Shown here: in pieces, positions 20,980 to 32,120 of the stretch
Position numbering within the stretch: the stretch's first letter is position 1
Layout: the number at the start of each line of letters is the position of its first letter
Source: Chondrus crispus
Lineage: Eukaryota > Rhodophyta > Florideophyceae > Gigartinales > Gigartinaceae
Direction of reading: 5' to 3'
Length of the DNA stretch: 64,000 bases
Assembly (NCBI RefSeq): GCF_000350225.1
Contig: NW_005179158.1
Span: 1-64,000, forward strand
The notes under the pieces: generated by a model
Databases searched by the model: none
What the model was told of the DNA's origin: nothing
The model's input: only the letters and a program-made list of their open reading frames with translations
Program-made: the position numbers and the translations under genes

Positions 20980-21495
20980 TGTAGTATAACGACGGACGCG
21001 CGCGCGGGGAGATTATTAACAGTGCGGCCGTGCACGGTGGACACGTGGGCGGGTGTGCCCACGTGTAGGGAGCGTGCGCGTGCCGAGCGGTCGTAATCTG
21101 GCGTACGTGTACAGTAGTGCACGTGTCGGCCAAGCGGTAGTCCACCAGTATGACGCGTGTACGCTAGCACACGTGGCATCCGTGCGGTAGTCTGTAAGCA
21201 GCGCGTGTGTACAGTAGTACACACGTGTAGCTGCAGCGTCCGCGCGGTAATTAGGAATTGAGGCGCCTACGTACGTCCGTTTTTGGTTGTCTGTCGCGCG
21301 CGCTGGCTTCTAACCCGTTACCGGTCGCTCCCGTTCACGCACCACGGGGCGACTGCGCGTAACCGGCCAGTGAGCCACTCTCTTCTCGCGAGCTCGTCCG
21401 ATCGGTTCAATTGGCGCGTCGCGTCCGCGCCGCGTGCTCCCTCACTGAAGCCTCCGCCTCTCACCCAACCCAGGGCGGAGAGGAGTTATCCCACA
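20980..21495. repeat. solo LTR (Gypsy-like) inside the pogo-like element
   Basis: A 516-bp LTR running from TGTAGTATAAC to GTTATCCCACA, flanked by the 5-bp target duplication CGGAG (20975-20979 and 21496-21500). It shares the TGTRGTATAAC start and the clusters of CACGTGTA-like palindromes with the LTRs of the two chromoviruses, so it is probably from the same broad family but a different subgroup. About three tandem units of 55-60 bp, each with a palindrome of the type GTGTACAGTAGTACAC, lie at about 21080-21250. It is a fossil left by LTR-LTR recombination. Confidence 0.85.
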
Positions 21496-22069
21496 CGGAG
21501 CGCAAGAGATTGGCTGATGAAAAAAGAGGAAGATTGCTGACGCGCAAGCGGCGCGGATGAAGGTGGCTAATGAAAAGAAGAGAAAGATGGCAGAACGGGA
21601 TGCAGCGAGGATAAAAAGAATAGAGAAGAAGCAGAGGACGGAGACGGGGAGGGCAACGAAACGTCCTGGATTTGTGGAAGAGAAATCGGGCTTCCAGGGG
21701 CAGAAGGCTATGATGAAGAGAAAGCGCCAGCGGAACAAACAGCTGGTCTTAAACCCACGTCAGAAGGAACAGTGGTGCAAATGGATGCGACCGACTGCGT
21801 CAATAAGTTGGTTGGAGGCGGGTTGGAGGGGAAATAAAGGTCTGTCCGGAATTAAACTGTGAATGTCTCACATGTCAATTTGGGCGCTGGCCACTACTGT
21901 CGGAGTTTGTCCTCAAACACAGGCGTTCTGCAGTCCGGCGACTGAAGTTTGCTAGAAAACAGCCTCCCAGATCGATTGATACTGGTTAGAACAGCGAAAA
22001 TCCGCAGCAAAGTATTTTTTTCGAAGATTGTTTGAAAAGTGTCCGGGACTAGCCTTTTGGGGAAGAGTA

Positions 22070-22800
22070 CACAGACCTTAGCGTTATGGATGAACCGGTA
22101 CAGGCAAAGGAATAGATGTGGTAGTTTCCTTCTAGAAGTCCGTTTCGGTTTTAATTTTGATTGCAGAATCCTAAATGCCGATGTTTTCATACACATCAAG
22201 CCTTTTTGTGTGTGTATCTTTTCGTGACGGCATGCTTTTAACTTGTCCCGGTGCAGTATCTGGTGGCTATAACCGCAGCTGTATGGCGCATGCATATGCG
22301 TCTCCCCACAACAGCGGTGCCTCGCAGGTGCATTGTCGGTTGATCGTTGAACTGCTTCTTTGACGAATTTTAGCTTCAGCGAATAGGATTGCCGCTACTT
22401 TGATGACGCACCTGATTCCCCAAACCTAATGATGCATTATCTACAGGCTATCCCGCCTACTATTTTAAGTATTAGCTTAGCAACATTAAAATAATGTCCA
22501 TCTGTGTAGCATATGGACCGAAAACGACCAACACGTGATCCACAACTTCAAAGGAAGCGGCTCAATCGACAAATTTTTTTTTTCTGGGAATTCTGTCTTG
22601 GAATTGAGTTCCACGATCATGAACAGGAATGAATGTGTACAGCAAGGGACGGCAACTGCCCGTATTTCGCACTATCGTAAACCATACGGAGATTCCATGT
22701 ACCGTGGAGGGAAACTACATACACGCATGATCTGTCAAAGAAAAACCGTGTTTCTGATGTAGTAATATCATTAACCGTCCTCTTATGGCGACATCGAAAG
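22070..22800 (+). pseudogene. OYE copy 2: last codons and 3' flank
   Basis: Continues OYE copy 2 after the transposon: the last 13-14 codons, the stop at about 22113-22115, and 3' flank equal to 1678-2361 of the first locus with scattered differences. Homology stops at 22800, directly before the Copia fragment. Confidence 0.85.
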
Positions 22801-25086
22801 TGTCCTGATTCCCATGTACACCTGTCACACGCACACACGCACGCCAGGTGTCCACCCCAGAGACGGCGCCTCCGCCGCCGTCCCTTTTGGTGCACCGACC
22901 TCTAGCCTCAGTAAACATTGGACCATCGTTCCTTGCACCACAGGTTATGGTCCCGAATCGCAAACCCACCCTGAAACACGATCACAGACCGCCCCTTCGC
23001 AGATCACAACGCCACTCACCCGGCCTCACACCCCCTGCACCACATGTGGTGCCGTGCACGGCAACACCCCCGCCAGCCTGCAGTATACCCCTCCCTCGAC
23101 TGACTCTGCCTCCCCATCGCTCCCCCTCGTCGAGCGTCACACCGCAGATCGTCCCAACCCAGTCCTGACAGTCCCGCCTCCGTCACAACACGTCGAGCGC
23201 CGCCTCGCAGCACTAATCACCCCCCACACTTTCCCATCCCCGCACCGCACCACCCCCCCGAGCCCCACCACGCAACCCTCTCTTACACCACCGCCGTCCC
23301 CCCCCACCCATCTCATGGATCCACACGAGGAAACCGTCACTCCCAATCGGCGCCCCTCCCCCTTCTACAGACACCTACCCGCCCTCCCCCCAGAAGGAAC
23401 CAACTTCCCCCTTCCCCATATGGAGACAAGCACTTCGAGAAATCGCCGTTATCAATGACGCGCAACATGCGCTTGATCCGTCACACACACCTCCCCCACA
23501 GGACCCCGGGCAACAGGCCAAGCGCACAAAGGACTGCGCCTCAATGCCTATGTTGATTACGAACAGTCTCTCACAGGACCTAGCGGAAACAACCGACCTA
23601 ACCTTCGACGCTTCACCAGCCGCGCTACTGGCAAAAATCGAAACCCACTTTACGGACAGCTCCCCTACAACTCATCTACTCCTAAGCCAGGAAGCCGACC
23701 GCCTTCGCCTTACCCCCGACACCACAGTCGACGAGTACATCAAAAAACACAGAACGCTACGTATGCGTATGCGTCTTGCACAATACCCAAACATATCTGC
23801 CGACGCAACAGTAACCGTCGATGCCATTATCAAAGGCCTAGGACACCATCACGCCTTCAAACATTTACCCGACACATGGACTGAGACCGCGTCCGTCCCG
23901 ACCTCAATCCGGGCGATCCAACAACGCCTCAACGCCGTACAAGCCCGAACAACGGCCCGGCAAGACAACAAACCACCAACCCCCCAAGGCCTCAGTACCC
24001 CCGATCCCCAAACCCGTCCACGAGGGCGGAACAGGGGACGCCCTTACCTCTGGGGACAGTCGTACAACACGCAATACAAACCCCAAATGCCACCCCCAGC
24101 TCCGTACCGAATACAGACACCCCAACACTGGCAAACACCCCCGCCCTGGCAAATGCAGCCCGCCCCTGTCGTAGCACCAACGAGACGTCCCCCAACACGC
24201 CCCACAACCAAAGCCCAACATGCGGCGGCGGACAGCACCAATGCCCTCTCAAACGAGCTACAAGCTTTTCACTTCGAAATACAGACAGATTCCGACAGTA
24301 TGAAATATATCCTTGATTCCGGAGCCAGCCCGACACACGTGACAAATGCCGCCCCCGGAATGCGCCCCCTCACCAGACGCATCATAACAACCACCACATC
24401 ATCCACCTCGTCCGCAACTCACTCGGGTCCCCTACAGATCCCAACGAACAAGAATAAGACCCTCACCTTACCTGCCATTGCAAATCCCGCCATACGCCAA
24501 AACCTGTTATCCGTCCATGACATTGCAATACAGTACGGAGCTGTCATCTTCAGACCCTATGACGCCGCCATCCTAGCGACCAACACGAAGCCCCCACAGA
24601 TTATTGCCACAGCCTCAGTTAAAAAAGGACTGTACGTCCTCCACCCACCAAACCACCCCCTTAACCATGCACATGCTACACGTACAGCCCGGTGGACAAA
24701 CACCCCACACAAAAACGCCACGGCCTCCCGTCGTCGAGCCCCTCCCCCTCAACCACAATTCCCACCCCTCCCCGCCCTGCACCAGCAGCACCCCCACTGC
24801 CGGCCCCCACAGGCGCCCCCACAGGCGACCCACCCCCATGCACACCATGCACAACCCCGCCCCGCTGCCGCCCACCCCCCGTGGCGCTGCGCTGGATCAT
24901 GCCTTCCACCACTGGCACATGATCCTAAACCACGTCCGCCCTGCCACAATACAAACCATGGCAATGAAGGGCCTCCTGCCAAACAAACCACCTTCCCTGG
25001 CGAGATATGCACCCAAGATCACGTGCCCCAGCTGCGCACACGCAAAACAAAGGCTCCGCCCACACAAACCCACGGTCCATACATAC

Positions 25087-25785
25087 TGTGGTATAACCCC
25101 CCCTGGGGCTTTAAATTAAATTAGATCAAGAACTAGATCAGCTACTGTAGAGCGTCGAGCTCTACAGAACAACCGCGCGTGTCTACGTGTACACCACGGG
25201 GACATGGGACACGCGCATACACGTGCTCACGTGTACCGCGCGCGGACGAAGCGCGCACGCACCACGGGTACTACGTGGACTGTCAGCCTCGACATAGCTG
25301 ACAGTATTACAGTGCAGGCCGACCTGCACTACAGTAGCCCACTACAGTACCTCGGTACTGTAGTGTTATGATAGATTGTTTTGTATATTAAATACGGAGC
25401 GGACCGGCGGCGGCGTAGGGGGACAAGCACGGGCTTGTCCTCAACCGACCGCCAAGGTCAGTCCACCCAGCTTATTCTAAACGTCGCCTTCGCTCTTCGC
25501 GCGCGTTTAGTCGGAGCTGAGCCGGAGTAGACGGGCAGCACGCGAGCGAGCACGGAACAGCCTCCGCCCGTCAGCACTGGTACGTCACCCAGTGCTGCTC
25601 CGGGGCGTCGAGGCGTCGATCCGCTCGTGCGTGCGCGCGTCCCTGCTCGCTCCCGCTCTACTACCGCTACCCGGGCCCGAGCCCGGTTCCGTAGCTGGTT
25701 GGCCCGCTTCACCCCTTCTCCGATCCGGGGTCTACAGGTCGAACTGCGCATACACCTCCAGTCGTTTGGGGGTGTTTATGCTACA
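25087..25785 (+). repeat. 5' LTR of element 1
   Basis: Begins TGTGGTATAACC and ends TTTATGCTACA. U3 is a series of short perfect inverted repeats, for example CTGTAGAGC/GCTCTACAG, ACTGTCAGC/GCTGACAGT and CTACAGTAC/GTACTGTAG, plus CACGTGTA motifs. A TATATTAAAT box lies at about 25384-25393. Downstream are two hairpins, at 25421-25440 and 25573-25596. Confidence 0.93.
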
Positions 25786-25861
25786 GTGGTCTTCCGACCT
25801 AGAAGACGCCAAGATCTTCCCGAGAAGACTTTCTTTCTCCTCCGCGTCCGTACGCGTTGAG

Positions 25862-27012
25862 ATGAGTCAAGAATACGCCACCTCGATCCGGTCCGAACCG
25901 GCGGATCCGAGGGCGGCCGCGATGCACGCACCATCACCGCCGTTCGGCGACGGCGACGCTGGTCTCCGAGACCGCGAACCGTCGCCCGAGTCCCCCGAAG
26001 GACAAGCGGCTGCGATGTTCGATCGCATAGCTGACTACATCGAGGAAGTCCGTACTTCACTCCGTATAGACGTGACGGACGCCGTCTACTCGCGATGTAT
26101 GGACGAGCTCCGCTCCCTACGTGAAGGGAGGTTCCATCGAGTCAGCCAGTCCTTGGAGAATCTCCGAGCACTAGTCGACGAGTTACACTCGCGACTGGTG
26201 CTCGTCGAAGACTCACGCCTCGCACAGCCCGTACTGCACTGGCAAGGTTGCCCCACGAGGCCGACCTCGACGAGACGTCCCGACGATCGACCGTCCCCGT
26301 CAGCAGAACAGTTGGGTGCGTTCGCGCACCTCTCCGCTGAGCTCAACGCTACGCGACAGCGTGCTCGTGACATGGAACGGACCATGGCCGCAAGGCTGCC
26401 CGGTGCCCCCACGAGAGGGCCCGGTGGTGCCGTACCTCCGAGCGCCGTCGCTCCGGAAGGTTGGCGTCCGACTGGCGCCGACACTAGTCGGACTACGGAA
26501 GGAAACCGTCCTCCGACGGGCGCGAATCTCGCGTCCGAGATCCAAGCATTGCCGCCTATCCCCGGAAGTAAGCGGCAGATGGACTTCGTATCGTACGCGG
26601 ACGAACAGGACCGTGGAGGAGCCGCCCGCGGATCCGAAGAACCGATGTTCTCCGTCGATCCCCGCTGGGGCGGCTACCCCGCCGGCGAGTTATGCCGAGC
26701 ATCCAGGTCCGGTAGACGTCCGTACGCTACCGGTTACCTCCTTCGGCACGCTAGGTCCCGCCGAAGCCGGGCTCGAGCCGGTGCATACGATGATCCAAGA
26801 GTTCAGCGCCGTCGCTGACTATCGTATGTACCGCTTGGATAACAACTCGAGGCTCGTTACCTCGGGTGACGCGGGACGGATCGCGAAGTACGTCCAACGC
26901 TGCCGTGGGATCCGTACCACGATGAGGAGCTTTGAAGGTACGGACCCGATCCAGCTCCTACCGTTCTTGAAGGATATTCGGATAACCTTCAACTCGCAAC
27001 ACCTGACCGAAT
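25862..27012 (+). CDS. gag of element 1, 5' part
   Basis: Gag begins at an ATG at 25862 (MSQEYATSIRSEP), about 77 bases after the LTR, and is closely related to gag of element 2. Its remaining part lies at 40108-41533, beyond the nested element. Fossil copy with more than one break. Confidence 0.7.
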
Positions 27013-27631
27013 TGTAGCATAAACACCCCTAAACGGATAGGGGTGTATGCTTAGTCCTGGAAGACCCGTACGTACGAGAAGACGGGGGAAGTCGGACCAG
27101 CTAACGAAACCGGAGCACGGGCCCGGATAGCGTGGTAGAGCGGGATCGGGGGGAGGACGCGCACACGCGCGGGCCGATCTACGCCTCGACGCCCCGGAGC
27201 AGCGCTGGGTTACGTTCCAGCGCTGACGGGCGGAGGTGGATCTAGGCTCGCTCGCGTGCTCGCGCGTCCTCTACCCGCGCTCGGTCTCGCCTTAAGGTAG
27301 CTAACGGAAGCTTCCTTAGGATAAGCTGGAAGTCAGACCTAGGCGGTCGGTCGTGGACAAGTCCGTGCTTGTCCCCTTCGCCGCCGCCGGTCCGCTCCGT
27401 CATTTAATGTACAATTAGTCTATCGTAACTTAGTACAGTACGTACTGTACTATGGGGCACTACTGTAGTCGGCACTGTCAGCCGACGGGGCTGACTGTAT
27501 ACGTGTGGTACACGTGTAGTACACGTGGGGGCGCGTGCCCCCGTACACGTGTGGTACCGGCTGTCTGTAAGGTTCGTGCCTTACAAAGCCGGATCCAATT
27601 TCTAATCTAATTCTTTCGTAGTTATACTACA
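27013..27631 (-). repeat. 3' LTR of element 2
   Basis: Reads on the minus strand from TGTAGTATAACTACG to TTTATGCTACA, 619 bp. The conserved hairpins lie at 27355-27374 and 27201-27224. A G-rich polypurine tract (TTGAGGGGGGGG on the minus strand) adjoins it at about 27634-27646. Confidence 0.93.
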
Positions 27632-27666
27632 CCACCCCCCCCTCAAGCGTGGACGTCCGCGTCCAC

Positions 27667-30177
27667 ATGTGCTTGAGGGGAGCGGAAATGTCCGAGCTTG
27701 TAGTCGTCTCGAGCCCTCCGCGTACCTCTCGCGATCGCGTTCCATCGTCACGCCCCTCTTTTCCCGGACGGTGGCCTATGCGCGTGCTGGCCGGTCCCCT
27801 TCTCTTCTCCACCTCCCGTGCTGACTCCTATTTCTGCTTGATCCCCTCTTCGCGTTTGTTTTCTCTGATTATCGTACGCGCAACCGGGCCCGTCGGCTCC
27901 CCCCTTCTCGTTGTCATGGCAGGTTCCCCGCCGACTGGGGCCCTAGCGGGGACAGACCCCTTGCACGGTGAGCCGTCTCGCTTCGCAATCGTTACATCAG
28001 CTGTCGAAGGGCCGGTCCGTTCCCAAGGTTCCACGGCAAGGCAAGAGGCATCTCCGCTCCAAGACGCGTCGATTACGCCCGTGGTCTCCTCCCTTCCGCC
28101 GTTCCAGCAAGGGCGGCGGCCCCGTGAGACTACGTTGTCCACGGAGTTGGGTGCCGCCCCTGCAGTGGCTTCCGTCGCCGCTGCGCAGTCCAACGTGGGG
28201 GTGGAGCGGAATGGTGAGGCCCCGTCGTCGGGGCGGGGGAGCGCGGCGTACGAGCCCGCGGAGGGGTCGTATGGCGCTTATGGGAGCTGTCGGCGCCCCG
28301 GGACACCGCCCGAGGCGTCTCGGGATATCCGTTGTATAGCCCAGGAGGACGCAGCAACCACGACGCAGTGGTTGGGCGTACCCCTCGAGCGATCGACGCC
28401 ACTTCCTCTTGGTCGTCTAAGGTACGCATGGCGTCGTTACGCTCGATCAGGGATCACCGTCGGCGAGATCCTCTCGCAGGGTCGGGTACGTCCCGACCTG
28501 TTACGTATCCGTCTCATATACGCAGAGGGCCTGACCGAAGAGGCCTCGCTTGCCTTGGGACGTTTGCTGGCCGAGGGGACCGGTGCCCCATATCAGCTAC
28601 CAGATGAAATCCCCAGTGACAGAACATTCGTATACAGTATAGAAGAGGCGGAGTATGTTGATCGCATGGCGACGTATATGTTCCACCCCGGCCCCCGGGG
28701 TCCTCAACGGTTTGTACTTGCAGAGGTGGCGGGACTGTACGTGAGCCCCCGGCCATATGCGTACTCGAGAACGCGTGCGGCACTGCAGAAGTCTGCCTGT
28801 TCCTTAATGAGACTCCATTCGATTGCCCTAGCCCCGCACGATTGGTCTGCTTATCGCCAAGCGAGCGAGGCGGACGGCCGCGTTTTGCGGTCTGCATCAT
28901 TCGAACGTGGGTTGTCGACGGACGACTTCCCTGAATTACCCACGTCGATACGGGAGGCTTTTCCTTCCTTGGGAGTACACGTCTTACTCCCCTACGCCCT
29001 CAAGCATTTCGGCTATGCTTGCTCGGACCGACACCACCCCGCTCACGAGGTCCTTCTCTATAACGTGGAGCGAGAGTGGGCTTGGTCGGTCGGAAACGCT
29101 TTTATGAACGAGGTTTCCATCAACGGGAGGGTCTTCGTACAGCCCGGTTCGGTACTGTCTTTTCTTGGTAGGGTCGCTCCGGAGCTCCCTGACGTCGCGT
29201 TGCATCCACCTGAACACGGTACGCAGCACGTGTCGTGGTCCTACTCTTTCGTCCTTGACCTGATGCACCGCTCCTTGGACGTGCCGGAACGGAACCACCG
29301 TCCCTGGACGGACTATACGACCAACCTGCGCAGCACGTTTCTGGCATATGACCGTCGTGCGGACGCCTTCGTGGCACGCCCTAGTCCACCCGCCAGCGGG
29401 ACGTACCGCGGCGGCGCCGGAGTTGGATCGGCGGTGCGGGAAGCCCGCAGGAAACGTTACAGGGACTTAGACGGAGAGCCGACTACCCCCCTACATGTGG
29501 GGGCGAATCCCTTCCGCGCCCCTCCCGCGTTTGATGCGAGTCAAGGCGTCGCGGTGGGGTCTCCAACTCCGTCACTCCCTCCTCTAAACATCCCCGGCTG
29601 CGCCTCCATTCAGCACTTCACGTTAACGAGAGACGAAATCAGGGCCTTCCCTGATCTTGTGCTGGCCTTGGGGAACTCGGTCGACCGAACTTGGCGCGTG
29701 AGTAGCCTCCTCAGTACGGTGGCTGGTTGGTACCTGGCTCGTAGCGCAGAGGCGTGTCGCCTTGGGGATGAACGCGCTGCCCTTTCTTCTCAGCTAAGTC
29801 AGCTACAGAGTGAACTGGGGGACTTACGGGAGTCCTCCCTTCGTCAGGAAGGCGCTTTGGAACGTGCGGTTACTGAGCGAGATCGCTACCGCCGTGAGCG
29901 TGACACTCTCCGATCTCTCTCCGTCACGCACCCTTTGTCCGGTTCCGTGCCGCGTCCGAGGATTCCGGACCCTTATGAGGGGAGGGGGTACGTTCCCCCT
30001 CCAGTCGGCGAGATGGTTGCGCCCGTAGTTCCTCCGCACCCTTGGCCTCGTCACGTCGAGGTGGTGATGCCCCCTCGCGATGAGGTGGCGACGGAGACGC
30101 CCCGTCATCCTAGCTACTGTCCTCCGAGCACTTACGTTCTGGGGTCGGCAGCTCCTCCTGGCGGTACGAACCGCTAA
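27667..30177 (+). CDS. antisense ORF of element 2, unknown function
   Basis: An 836-codon frame counted from the ATG at 27667 (842 if a GTG at 27649 is used), on the strand opposite to gag-pol, between the end of pol and the 3' LTR. It is not recognised. Over about 500 residues it aligns with the antisense frame of element 1 (48129-50588), with blocks such as ALQKSACSLMRLH, NVEREWAWS and GNAFMNEVSI. An internal Met at 27916 (MAGSPPTG) sits where the two proteins begin to resemble each other and could be the true start. Near the C-terminus a charged heptad region (LSQLQSELGDLRESSL...ERDRYRRERDTL) looks like a coiled coil. No signal peptide, zinc finger or enzyme motif is seen. Antisense frames are known in some plant Gypsy elements (Grande, Retand), but homology to them cannot be judged here. 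Confidence 0.7.
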   Translation: MCLRGAEMSELVVVSSPPRTSRDRVPSSRPSFPGRWPMRVLAGPLLFSTSRADSYFCLIPSSRLFSLIIVRATGPVGSPLLVVMAGSPPTGALAGTDPLHGEPSRFAIVTSAVEGPVRSQGSTARQEASPLQDASITPVVSSLPPFQQGRRPRETTLSTELGAAPAVASVAAAQSNVGVERNGEAPSSGRGSAAYEPAEGSYGAYGSCRRPGTPPEASRDIRCIAQEDAATTTQWLGVPLERSTPLPLGRLRYAWRRYARSGITVGEILSQGRVRPDLLRIRLIYAEGLTEEASLALGRLLAEGTGAPYQLPDEIPSDRTFVYSIEEAEYVDRMATYMFHPGPRGPQRFVLAEVAGLYVSPRPYAYSRTRAALQKSACSLMRLHSIALAPHDWSAYRQASEADGRVLRSASFERGLSTDDFPELPTSIREAFPSLGVHVLLPYALKHFGYACSDRHHPAHEVLLYNVEREWAWSVGNAFMNEVSINGRVFVQPGSVLSFLGRVAPELPDVALHPPEHGTQHVSWSYSFVLDLMHRSLDVPERNHRPWTDYTTNLRSTFLAYDRRADAFVARPSPPASGTYRGGAGVGSAVREARRKRYRDLDGEPTTPLHVGANPFRAPPAFDASQGVAVGSPTPSLPPLNIPGCASIQHFTLTRDEIRAFPDLVLALGNSVDRTWRVSSLLSTVAGWYLARSAEACRLGDERAALSSQLSQLQSELGDLRESSLRQEGALERAVTERDRYRRERDTLRSLSVTHPLSGSVPRPRIPDPYEGRGYVPPPVGEMVAPVVPPHPWPRHVEVVMPPRDEVATETPRHPSYCPPSTYVLGSAAPPGGTNR

Positions 30178-32110
30178 TACAGCGCTGTCCTCCTTCGTGC
30201 GGCGCCTCTTTCCCCCTTGATCACTCCGATCTTCGTAAAGCCACTTAGGGCCCCTTTTTGCTTCCTTGCTCATCCGGTCGCTACGACAGCATACGGGGCG
30301 CGTATACGATAAGAGAAAGTATCATCTCCACGGGGGCCCTTCCCCGTGCATGCAGAATCGGCGTAGGCGGGGAGACGCGTGGCATGCATCCTCCGTTCAT
30401 GAGGAGCGCTGAGCTCGTCACGACCGACCGGTACTGCACTCCTCCTTCCGCGGATGCCCTACAGGACCCACGAGCCGGACGGACCGTTCGCCATGCGAAG
30501 TAGCATCCACGTTCGAAGTAGGGAGCAGGTTGCTCCGTGTGGCTCGTCCTTGCTGGCCTTGGAGCTTTCCCCTACGCGATTCGAGTCCGTGATCTCGTCG
30601 CCGGTCGTCTGGTGGTGCCCCCCCTCAATTCCTTCCTTCGCGCTCGACTCCTTCTCTGAGCGTCCTCCCTACGGCGCAGGACGCCAGTTCCCCGGGGCAC
30701 GGGCTAAGTCACGCGACGGAGCTGATGCTCCAAACGGACAGCGGGTCGTACCGCCTTCTGCCGTGCTACCGCGCGCACGGATGCTGCCTCGTCCGTGTAG
30801 GGCAGGGACGTCGAGGAGCAGTGCCCTTGTACTCACCCTCCTCCTTGCCGGAACTGTGGTTGCCTGGCTTGGTCGTCGGCGGGGGTTAGGGTCCGCCTTC
30901 TCGGGGCGTAGGGAGAGCCGTCCCTCCCTCCGTATTTGGGCTTCCGAAAGGGGGCCGTACCCCTTCCTCCACTCACGCCCGGTCCCCTTGTCGACTTCCT
31001 GTCCGTGCCGCCTTACCACTTTGGTGCCAGCTTGACGGCACCGTGCCGTTCGGGTCGCCTGCGCAGTACGCGGTTGCGGGAGGAAAGGCTACTACAAGGG
31101 AGCCGAGTGGCGTGCGCGCTTCTCGAGGGGACGTCCTCCTCGATGGTAACAGCTGTTGTCGGGTCCGTCTTCCCTCCGGGAGTGAGGGAGGGGTCCGTGT
31201 ACGGTGCTTGCTCCCATGCCACCGTCCGAGGAGCCGAGTACAACAGCCATGGCGGGTCGGCCCGCCATGTATTGCGTGGCCCTCATGCGGCGCGTGCGCA
31301 CCTTTGCGCACGTGAGTGGCGTCTGTCGCGCGCGCTCCCTCTTTTTTCGTTATTTTCTTCGCAGTTGGTGGCGGATTGACACCGGCGCCGGTGCTTGCTG
31401 TCAGGCGTATGAGCGGCGTGCACCTGTGCGCGCGCGTGCGCGCACAGCAACAGCTCTGAGCCCTTGATCCAATCATCCCAAAAAACCACCTCAAAATTTG
31501 GCCAATTTTCCCGCCAAAATAATTTCAGCAAAAATTAAATCACACTCCGTGATTGGTGCGCTGTCATACGCCCCCCATTATTTTGAGTGTACCGTGGCGG
31601 ACTGGCGCTGCAGTGCAGCGAGCCCTATAGGGCCCGTGCTCCCGGCCGTTCGTCCGAACCCTCCAACTCTTGCCTACGCGTACTCTCGCGTACCGGCGCG
31701 CATCTTCGAGCCCATTGCGCGCGTCCTCTCGGTGAGGGCTTCGTCTGCGTTCTTGCCACTAACAGAGTCTGCTCTTTCGTCCCTTCGGTTATTACGTTAA
31801 CCATTCCTTCCTAGACCGCCGTCGCCTGCCATTTTTTCGTCAGACAGTACGTACTGTCTAGTCCCAATGCGCGCAGAGACCAGCAAAGCGCCTTGCTCTC
31901 CGTGGCGTCCTTCGTACTGCATCCTCCTTCGGCGGTTGTGGATGGGTGTTCGTAACCCTGACCTTGCTTGTCAATACGTATTGACATGCCTCGCGTTTGT
32001 CGGCGATCGTCCGTGGGCCTATCCTTCCTGACGTTCCTTGTCTTCCAATTGCGAGAGACTTATATAACCGTAACGAAACGGTTGCGTTTAGCCGTACCGG
32101 AACGGTTGAG
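30178..32110. other. spacer between the antisense ORF and pol of element 2
   Basis: About 1.9 kb with no recognised protein. Several open frames of 75-190 codons exist on both strands but show no family motif and are not evidently matched in element 1. The stretch may hold the promoter of the antisense frame or be structural. A palindrome CAATACGTATTG lies at about 31973-31984, and a related ACGTATTGACA motif occurs in the matching spacer of element 1 near 46394. Confidence 0.4.
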
Positions 32111-32120
32111 GGCCCCTTCC

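Larger units (their letters stand above)
18979..22067 (+). mobile_element. pogo/Tigger-like DNA transposon inserted in OYE copy 2
   Basis: A 3,089-bp element with TIRs of about 29 bp starting CYCTTCYCCAAAAGG at each end, ending near CCGGACAC, flanked by the target duplication TA (18977-18978 and 22068-22069). The empty site is seen in OYE copies 1 and 3 (GGGCTACACAG). It encodes a DDE-type transposase (next entry) and a second, charged frame, and contains a 516-bp solo LTR. Without that insertion the element would be about 2.57 kb. This belongs to the Tc1/mariner superfamily, pogo lineage. Confidence 0.9.

Noticed and set aside
21080-21250. Regularly spaced repeats resembling a CRISPR array
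   Set aside because: Tandem palindromic units within a solo LTR of a eukaryotic element; no cas genes and a eukaryotic context.
22801-23540. A 5' LTR of the Copia fragment
   Set aside because: The stretch begins with TG but has no partner repeat and is CA-rich and apparently coding-like; no LTR can be shown.
30454-31800. Several 75-190-codon frames on both strands in the element 2 spacer
   Set aside because: Overlapping in several frames and not evidently conserved in the matching spacer of element 1.
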